Under the pieces are notes generated by a model. It did no database searches. It saw only the letters and a list, made by a program, of their open reading frames with translations, and was not told where the DNA came from. From NCBI GenBank assembly GCA_947565485.1, contig CANOGG010000007.1, positions 1-13,679 on the forward strand: DNA of 13,679 nt, read 5' to 3'. Origin of the DNA: an uncultured Mycoplasma sp. (GTDB taxonomy: Bacteria > Bacillota_I > Bacilli_A > RF39 > UBA660). Positions 8,513 to 13,679 of this stretch are shown here, one piece after another. Position 1 is the stretch's first letter. Every line of letters begins with the position of its first letter. Made by a program: the position numbers and the translations under genes.

Positions 8513-8968
8513 ATGAAAATACATACAATTTTACTTAAACTTAGAACTTCCCTAAACAAAACACAAACAGAAGTAGCAAAAGAAACAGGACTTAGTCGAG
8601 TTCAATATAACCAATATGAAAATAATTATTATAACATTCCTATTAAACATTTAAACACACTTAGTAATTACTACAATGTATCTATCGACTATCTCTTAAA
8701 TTTAACTCCAATCATGAAATACGATAATTCTAAAAAAGAAATAGACAAAATAAAAGCTGGTGAAAGATTAAAAGAATTTCGCAAAGAAAACAACTTAACC
8801 CAAAAAAAGCTTGCTGAAATACTTCATACAACATTTTCAAGTATCGCTTTCAATGAAAAAGGAAGAAATCTCATTTCCACCCCTTTCCTATATACCATCT
8901 GCTCCAAATATCACATCAGTGCTGATTATTTTCTCGGTAAAACAAATTCTCCCAAATATTTCGAATAA
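8513..8968 (+). CDS. XRE-family regulator with two tandem HTH domains
   Basis: A 151-residue protein made of two Cro/CI-type helix-turn-helix domains in a row. The first spans about residues 8-65 (LRTSLNKTQTEVAKETGLSR, ending SIDYLLNLT) and the second about residues 81-145 (LKEFRKENNLTQKKLAEIL, ending SADYFLGKT). The matching endings show an internal duplication. There is no effector domain. GGTGAT lies six bases before the ATG. It is the only plus-strand gene, divergent from the surface-protein gene over a 252-base spacer with paired ACACAATA repeats, and converges with the Rpn-family gene at a gap of three bases. The arrangement suggests it controls itself and the surface-protein gene; this is inferred. 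Confidence 0.85.
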   Translation: MKIHTILLKLRTSLNKTQTEVAKETGLSRVQYNQYENNYYNIPIKHLNTLSNYYNVSIDYLLNLTPIMKYDNSKKEIDKIKAGERLKEFRKENNLTQKKLAEILHTTFSSIAFNEKGRNLISTPFLYTICSKYHISADYFLGKTNSPKYFE

Positions 8969-8971
8969 TAA

Positions 8972-9844
8972 TTAAATTTTACTCTTTAAATTTTTAATTT
9001 CCTTGATACTTAAACCAGTTGCTTTTTTTATAGTTTTAACATCCACGCCTAATTTAAGAAAATTCTTAGCAGTCTCAAGCACTGCTTCATTTCTTCCTTT
9101 TTCTTCAGCCATTTGGATATGATCCCCCAAAATAGCATCAGCCCATCTCTCTTTACTAAAAGCTTCATTTATCCACCCATTAATATCAAAAAATGTTTGT
9201 ACTTTATCATCCATCTCATTTATCTCCCTTCTGTTATATTTTTTTCGTATTCTTATCGCTTTTTCTCGAGTTTCATCACCCATATATTCTAGAAGCTCAT
9301 TTAATCTTATATCATTATTATAGTTTATTACTTGGTACTCGTCAATATTAAATACGACGAGGCGAAATTCATCTGGTATAAATTCATCATAAGGCTCATT
9401 TAAACCTACTAGTCCATATTCTTGATATGATAAGTGAAAGCCTCGAACAAAATTAAACTGTTTAATTTTTTTAACATTTATATCATTTATTTTATCTCCT
9501 GCTTTTAATTGCATAGAATAAGAAGCACTTTCATACATAAAACTTTTACGTTTAGAGTTAAGTGTAAAATAAGAAGAGTAAGCTTCCAAGTTAACAACAC
9601 TTTTATCAGGCATAATAATATTAACATCTAATTCTTTCCCTTTTTCATAGATACTTTTCTTATCGAGACTAAAACTATTGGTAATTTTTATTTTGTCTTT
9701 AAAATATCCTGGTTCTTTATTTAGAAGTATTTCGAGTAAATATTCTGTGAAACAAATATTTATTTCATAACCAAAGATATATTTAAAAGTAATATCAAAA
9801 ATAAGAGGTTGATAAGTTAATTTTTGATTTTTATCGTCTTTCAT
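8972..9844 (-). CDS. Rpn / PD-(D/E)XK nuclease-family protein (PF12784-like)
   Basis: This 290-residue protein matches the Rpn recombination-promoting nuclease/putative transposase group. It opens with the typical YQPLIFDITFKYIFG, followed by the nuclease core with an acidic LDVNIIMPD strand and a VNLEAYSS strand, and a C-terminal tail typical of the group (EEKGRNEAVLETAKNFLKLG, then a short HTH-like helix pair). The family's usual ExQ/ExK end of the motif reads EAY here, so the third catalytic residue may be lost. ATG 9844 is used, because AAAGGAG sits 11 bases upstream; the longer ATG 9898 form adds a hydrophobic stretch atypical of the family. Upstream is an array of about 21-bp repeats. 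Such genes are often multicopy and accessory; they may be DNA-repair or defence-linked nucleases. Confidence 0.8.
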   Translation of the reverse strand: MKDDKNQKLTYQPLIFDITFKYIFGYEINICFTEYLLEILLNKEPGYFKDKIKITNSFSLDKKSIYEKGKELDVNIIMPDKSVVNLEAYSSYFTLNSKRKSFMYESASYSMQLKAGDKINDINVKKIKQFNFVRGFHLSYQEYGLVGLNEPYDEFIPDEFRLVVFNIDEYQVINYNNDIRLNELLEYMGDETREKAIRIRKKYNRREINEMDDKVQTFFDINGWINEAFSKERWADAILGDHIQMAEEKGRNEAVLETAKNFLKLGVDVKTIKKATGLSIKEIKNLKSKI

Positions 9845-9900
9845 AGATGAAATATCTCCTTTCAAGAGAAACATAACAAAAAAAGAAAGAAAAGTCAAAA

Positions 9901-10004
9901 AAACAGATTTTTACAAATCTGCGGAGGATTTGGTAAAATCTGCAGAAAAAAGGACCAAAATCGTGCAGATTTTAATAAATCTGTAAACCTTTTATAAAAA
10001 TCTG
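9901..10004. repeat. Array of five diverged ~21-bp repeats ending AAATCTG
   Basis: Units end at 9921, 9942, 9965, 9983 and 10004, with lengths 21, 21, 23, 18 and 21; four end AAATCTG, and the third carries a variant AAATCGTG. Units 1 and 4 are perfect hairpins (CAGATTT-N4-AAATCTG, 7-bp arms), and unit 2 is an imperfect version. The array lies between the Rpn-family gene and the SDR terminator. Confidence 0.7.
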
Positions 10005-10074
10005 TATTTTAAAAAAATTTAAAACTTGACGCAAATTTTACACATTTTCCTCTCAATAATACCAATTTTATAAA

Positions 10075-10108
10075 TAAAAAAAGTCTCAGAACACCCTCTA
10101 AAACTTTT
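10075..10108 (-). terminator. Terminator of the pyrophosphatase-SDR unit
   Basis: A 12-bp stem (10108-10097 with 10090-10079, with G-T pairs) and a six-base loop on the minus strand, followed by a run of T residues. It overlaps the SDR stop codon. Confidence 0.8.
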
Positions 10109-10859
10109 ATCTAGTCTTCCTATACTGAATTTTATATGCTATCATAAGCGCTAATCTATGAGGTGCAAACCTATTAGCAAATAAAGTTACTTTCATAAGC
10201 ATTGTTGGTACAATAATCATTTTATTCTTAAAAAACTTCTCTATCGCATACTCTGCAACCCGTCTACTATCCGCTTCTCTAATACTAAAATTCCCATGCG
10301 CAACTTTATTAAACTCTGTTGCCACTGGCCCTGGACATAACGCACTAATATGCACATTACTTCCTCTAACTCTAAGTTCTTCATTAATAGCCATCGTAAG
10401 TTTAGTCACATAATTTTTTGTAGCATAATAAGTAGAAAGTCTAGGGCCCGCCATAAACCCAGCACTGGAACAAACATTCAAAATTCGACCCTTATCCTTC
10501 TTCACAAAATCTCTCACAAAAAGTTTCTTCAAAATATGATAAGCCTTCACATTCAAATCAATCATCTTAAGCTCTGTCTCTAAATCTGTCTCCACAAACT
10601 CCCCAAATAGCCCAAATCCAGCATTATTAATAACAACATCAATATCCTTTTTCTTAAGACTATCATACAATTTAAAAACATTCTCTGTTATACTTAAATC
10701 CATCTCTATAATTTGAACTTTACAATCAAGTTCTTTTTTTAAACTCTCTAATCTCTCTTTTCTTCTAGCAACGACTATCAAATCATAACCTTTATCTGCT
10801 AAAACCTTAGCCATATCTCTTCCCATACCACTAGAAGCCCCTGTAATAAGTGCTAACAC
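10107..10859 (-). CDS. Short-chain dehydrogenase/reductase (SDR)
   Basis: A 250-residue classical SDR with a Rossmann fold. The cofactor loop is TGASSGMG at residues 7-14, with ARRKERL suggesting NADP(H) preference. NNAG lies in the middle and catalytic residues are Ser (VCSSAGF), Tyr and Lys (YYATK). Length and PGPVATEF after the active site are usual for the family. The substrate cannot be read from the sequence; relatives act on carbonyl or hydroxyl groups of lipids, sugars or small metabolites. It starts with GTG 10859, preceded by GGAGTGAT. It lies 47 bases downstream of the pyrophosphatase, on the same strand, and ends in a strong terminator, so the two are probably co-transcribed. No signs of damage. 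Confidence 0.9.
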   Translation of the reverse strand: MLALITGASSGMGRDMAKVLADKGYDLIVVARRKERLESLKKELDCKVQIIEMDLSITENVFKLYDSLKKKDIDVVINNAGFGLFGEFVETDLETELKMIDLNVKAYHILKKLFVRDFVKKDKGRILNVCSSAGFMAGPRLSTYYATKNYVTKLTMAINEELRVRGSNVHISALCPGPVATEFNKVAHGNFSIREADSRRVAEYAIEKFFKNKMIIVPTMLMKVTLFANRFAPHRLALMIAYKIQYRKTR

Positions 10860-10906
10860 AACTAAATCACTCCTACTAATTAATATTTTTTACCAATCTC
10901 CCCTAC

Positions 10907-12526
10907 TTATACTCTTTTTTCAATCACTTCTAATAAAGCTGGCAACATCTGTTTCTTCCTTGAGACTAAATTAGGTATATAAACCCCCTCATAAACTTCT
11001 CTAATATCAAACGCATCTTGCACTAACTCTTCAGCATCTCTATTATAAATAACATACGACCCATTCTTATAAACATCTGTTATAAAAAGTACTGCACACA
11101 AATACATTCCCCTCTTTAAATCATCTAACCTATCTATGTACTCCAAAATATTATCTTCTATATCATTAAAATCCATTGTCATAACCTGACTAATTCCAAT
11201 ATGATAATTACCCACTCCATATACTTTAAAGTCCTGATTAATAAGGTCATTTACTCCTATACCCTTAATCGTTGATGCTGCCTTAAACATCTGATAACCA
11301 TAATCATCAACATTAATATGTGCTATTTTTGCAAGCTTACTAACCGCATACATATCCTCGGGCGTCGTTGTTGGCGACTTAAAAACTAAAGTATCCGACA
11401 ATATCGCACTAAGCATCAACCCCGCAATCTGTTTTGGTATGGCAACTTTTCGCTCCAAAAATAAATTATAAATAATTGTACATGTACAACCAACAGGCAT
11501 ACTCCTAAAATTAATCGGTACATTCGTCCCAATACTACTAAGATTATGATGGTCAATAATCTCTAATATCTCTGCTTCTTCAATCCCTATGGCACTCTGA
11601 TCAAAACTATTATGATCAACTAAAACTACTTTTTGCTTCACATAACTATCAGAATTTGTTATCTTAAGTAACCCCAAACACTCATTCTTTTTATTAACAA
11701 CTGGATAATTAGTATGATTAGTCTTACTAGAAAGACTTATAAAATCCGACCTATAACTCTTATTTAACACTGAAATAGGCTTAGCATTTATATTAATTGA
11801 TTTTATTCTATTACTTAAAATAATCTTATTAGCCGTCTCAAAACTATCATATTTACTAACAATCACATTTACCCCATTTTTTATCGCTTTTTTAACTAAT
11901 TTTTTAGGCAATTCATGGTTTCCCGTTAACACAATTAGCCGAACTCTCGCATCAATCGCATACTCCAAAATCTTAAACCTATCCCCAGTTATCACAATAT
12001 TATCATGGGTCAAATTTATCTCTTCATGAAATGTTTTACTTTGATAAGCCGCGACCAAAACATCTCCTGAAATTACCTCATTAACCCGAACTACATCTTT
12101 TCCCTCTAAATTACCAAGAATATTATCATAACTTGTAACAACCTTTTCTCTATCCCCACTAATTAAATATTTAGCAATCTCTTTTAACGTCACAAACCCT
12201 GTAAGTTCCTTTTTATCATTAACTATGGGAATTGCTGTCACACTCTGTTTTTGCATCAACTTAAAAACACTTGCAATCGAATCATTCTCGTGAACTATTG
12301 CCCTTCTATTAATTTTCATATCTTTAATCTTAACTTTCGTATCATTAAGATAATCTGGTGCTTTCACTTTAAAATAATTAAGAACAAACTCCGTCTCTGC
12401 ATTCAAATGTCCCAAAACCTTTGGAACTGTATTCTTCCCTTCCTCATTCAACAAATACGACAAAGCAATACTTGCAACAACACTATCCGTATCTGGATTC
12501 TTATGCCCAAAAATAAATGTCTGCAT
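10907..12526 (-). CDS. Manganese-dependent inorganic pyrophosphatase, family II, with CBS and DRTGG domains
   Basis: Hydrolyses pyrophosphate to two phosphates in the cytoplasm, pulling biosynthetic reactions forward. The DHH catalytic half opens with GHKNPDTDS (His8, Asp12, Asp14), interrupted by a regulatory insert of CBS domain (about 67-125), DRTGG domain (about 130-240) and second CBS domain (about 245-305). It resumes with VDHNSFDQ, IDHHNLSS and LSDTLVFKSPTT, and ends in the DHHA2 part with the SRKKQ substrate-binding motif near residue 525. The 539-residue length matches the CBS-containing subclass, in which adenine nucleotides bound to the CBS pair adjust activity. It is the first gene of a two-gene unit with the SDR, with its own promoter (12554-12582) and AAAGGGG ribosome site. 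Confidence 0.95.
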   Translation of the reverse strand: MQTFIFGHKNPDTDSVVASIALSYLLNEEGKNTVPKVLGHLNAETEFVLNYFKVKAPDYLNDTKVKIKDMKINRRAIVHENDSIASVFKLMQKQSVTAIPIVNDKKELTGFVTLKEIAKYLISGDREKVVTSYDNILGNLEGKDVVRVNEVISGDVLVAAYQSKTFHEEINLTHDNIVITGDRFKILEYAIDARVRLIVLTGNHELPKKLVKKAIKNGVNVIVSKYDSFETANKIILSNRIKSININAKPISVLNKSYRSDFISLSSKTNHTNYPVVNKKNECLGLLKITNSDSYVKQKVVLVDHNSFDQSAIGIEEAEILEIIDHHNLSSIGTNVPINFRSMPVGCTCTIIYNLFLERKVAIPKQIAGLMLSAILSDTLVFKSPTTTPEDMYAVSKLAKIAHINVDDYGYQMFKAASTIKGIGVNDLINQDFKVYGVGNYHIGISQVMTMDFNDIEDNILEYIDRLDDLKRGMYLCAVLFITDVYKNGSYVIYNRDAEELVQDAFDIREVYEGVYIPNLVSRKKQMLPALLEVIEKRV

Positions 12527-12553
12527 TCAAAAAGTCCCCTTTCAATATTGACT

Positions 12554-12582
12554 ATTTTAACATATTCATCTCTTCAAGTCAA
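12554..12582 (-). promoter_or_regulatory. Promoter of the pyrophosphatase gene
   Basis: TTGACT (12582-12577), a 17-base spacer and TAAAAT (12559-12554) on the minus strand, 27 bases before the ATG. Confidence 0.85.
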
Positions 12583-12594
12583 AAGAAAAACACT

Positions 12595-12623
12595 AAAAAA
12601 GGAAGATAATAATCCTTCCTTTT
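12595..12623 (-). terminator. Terminator between histidine kinase and pyrophosphatase
   Basis: AAAAGGAAG/CTTCCTTTT arms (12623-12615 with 12605-12597) with a 9-base loop, followed by further T residues on the minus strand. It would end transcripts of the histidine kinase and of any small transcript from 12733. Confidence 0.85.
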
Positions 12624-12673
12624 CAAAAAAAGTGTGAGTTTGAGTTTATATGTTATTTTTTTCTTGTATAGGT

Positions 12674-12721
12674 TTATAAAGTGTGTATAATTTTCTTTCT
12701 ACCTATCACTTCTCCTTTCAT
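12674..12721 (-). CDS. Possible 15-codon mini-ORF or small RNA transcript
   Basis: After an extended -10 promoter (12728-12736) and before a terminator lies ATG AAA GGA GAA GTG ..., encoding MKGEVIGRKKIIHTL. There is no ribosome site upstream of the ATG; a leaderless start, or a non-coding RNA of about 125 bases, is equally possible. Little else can be said. Confidence 0.25.
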   Translation of the reverse strand: MKGEVIGRKKIIHTL

Positions 12722-12727
12722 GATATT

Positions 12728-12736
12728 AGTATACCA
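12728..12736 (-). promoter_or_regulatory. Extended -10 promoter, TGG-TATACT
   Basis: TGG directly before TATACT (12736-12728) on the minus strand is an extended -10 element; no good -35 is seen at 17 bases. It lies after the histidine kinase stop and before the terminator. Confidence 0.45.
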
Positions 12737-12786
12737 CTCGTTTGTGAAATATTTGTGTACTTTTAGTGAAAGAGTCAAGATATACA

Positions 12787-13679
12787 CTATTTTCTAATCT
12801 TAAAATAAAATGTTGACCCTTTCTTTAATGTACTCTTCACTCCATAATCAAACTTATGCTTAACTAAAATCTCTCTTACTATTGAAAGTCCAATCCCTGT
12901 TGAGACCACATTCCTCTGATGTTTCTTATCTTTCTTATAATATTTATCCCAAATATAAGGTATTTCATCTTTCTTTATTCCCTTGCCTGTATCCTGTACT
13001 TCTACAATATACTCTTTTTTACTACTAACGAGACGAACAATAACTTTTTTATCCTCACCCGTATAATTTATCGCATTATTCACTAAATTATAAATCACTT
13101 GCATAATCTTTTGCTTATCCGCCTTAACCATCGCTTTATCCGGCAGTTCCAAAATAAAGTTATAATCCTCCGTCGTCTTTAATATCTCATATCTATTCAA
13201 CACTTCTTTAATAACTTGCACTAAATCAAATTTCTCCACATTAAGCTCATCAACACCCGCCTGCATCTTCGACAAATCTAAGATATCATTTACTAAAATA
13301 TTAAGTCTCTCTGTCTCTTCAATAATCACATTTAAATCTTTATCCATCTTCTCTTTATTCTTATATGATATATCTCTCACCATCTCCGCATAAGCTCTAA
13401 TCATCGTAAGTGGTGTCTTCAAATCATGCGAAACATTCGCCATCAAATCTCGTCTCAACTCATCTATCCTGGATAAATCACTACTAACATGATTAAGCGT
13501 ATTCGCAAGCTCATCTATTTCTAAAACATCACTTGAGGCAAATTTTATATCATAATTCCCCTCGCCAAGCTCCTTTGCCTTCTTCGTTATCTCTGTAATC
13601 GGTCTTGTAATCTTAATCGACAGAAAGTACGAAATAAAACACGCGAGCACTATCACAATAATCGTGATGTAGATAAGCT
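12787..13679 (-). CDS. Sensor histidine kinase, 3' part (5' end beyond window)
   Basis: The open frame runs to the window edge, so the sensor domain and first membrane segment are missing. The visible part begins in the second membrane helix (VIVLACFISYFLSI), then HAMP (RPITEITKKAKELGEGNY), the HisKA dimerization helix with the phospho-acceptor His in SHDLKTP (13428-13426), and the HATPase domain with N box (NLVNNAINYT), G1 box (DTGKGI), F box (YIWDKYY) and G2 box (STGIGLSIV). All catalytic motifs are intact. This is the PhoR/ResE type of two-component kinase; the partner response regulator is expected upstream, outside the window. The GTG at 13656 is within the membrane helix and is not a start. 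Confidence 0.9.
   Translation of the reverse strand, partial: LIYITIIVIVLACFISYFLSIKITRPITEITKKAKELGEGNYDIKFASSDVLEIDELANTLNHVSSDLSRIDELRRDLMANVSHDLKTPLTMIRAYAEMVRDISYKNKEKMDKDLNVIIEETERLNILVNDILDLSKMQAGVDELNVEKFDLVQVIKEVLNRYEILKTTEDYNFILELPDKAMVKADKQKIMQVIYNLVNNAINYTGEDKKVIVRLVSSKKEYIVEVQDTGKGIKKDEIPYIWDKYYKKDKKHQRNVVSTGIGLSIVREILVKHKFDYGVKSTLKKGSTFYFKIRK

Noticed and set aside
8969..9000. Shared terminator between the HTH and Rpn-family genes
   Set aside because: The inverted repeat is made of A-T pairs only and lies inside the Rpn-family coding region; too weak to call.
6302..9844. Complete diversity-generating retroelement in the window
   Set aside because: No reverse transcriptase, accessory gene or template repeat can be found; only a candidate target is present.
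9901..10004. CRISPR array
   Set aside because: Units of about 21 bp diverge throughout, with no constant repeat and unique spacer pattern and no cas genes.
12251..12637. Plus-strand 128-codon open frame over the pyrophosphatase start
   Set aside because: Antisense to strongly conserved coding sequence, promoter and terminator.

Overview
The window looks like low-GC Gram-positive chromosome (roughly 30% GC, standard code with TGA stops, TTGACA-N17-TATAAT promoters, GGTGAT/AGGAG ribosome sites). The gene set fits an uncultured gut-type member of the Bacilli/Mollicutes-related Firmicutes; this placement is inferred from gene style and composition only. Nearly all genes lie on the minus strand; the only plus-strand gene is a tandem-HTH regulator at 8513-8968.

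Region 1 (about 1-3830) is a decaying or recoded integrative mobilizable element. It holds a MobV-type relaxase gene split into two frames (95-1476), a hairpin-rich oriT-like spacer (1504-1655) and a large serine recombinase gene split into two frames (1706-3819). Each break is equivalent to one lost base in a homopolymer. The relaxase break falls exactly on a U UUA AAG slippery heptamer followed at once by a UAG stop. The recombinase also lacks the usual N-terminal catalytic-serine motif. The element abuts the 3' side of a tRNA-Cys gene (3927-4000).

Region 2 (4001-6280) is ordinary chromosome: a tRNA promoter, a three-gene operon (zinc-ribbon membrane protein, UPF0316 protein, CmpB-type membrane protein) with promoter and terminator, and an unrecognised 212-residue protein with its own promoter and terminator.

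Region 3 (6302-9898) is an accessory island. It has a large secreted, membrane-anchored protein with three 94-residue Cys-containing Fn3-like repeats and a GC-shifted C-terminal domain ending in a VRPV motif. The last part of this gene has the NNY codon pattern expected of a diversity-generating retroelement variable region, although no reverse transcriptase or template repeat is in the window. A 31-codon leader ORF overlaps its start. A tandem-HTH regulator diverges from it, and an Rpn/PD-(D/E)XK nuclease-family gene converges with the regulator, preceded by an array of about 21-bp repeats.

Region 4 (10079-13679) is housekeeping: a short-chain dehydrogenase and a CBS/DRTGG manganese-dependent inorganic pyrophosphatase in one transcription unit, a possible small transcript with its own promoter and terminator, and the 3' part of a sensor histidine kinase running off the right edge.
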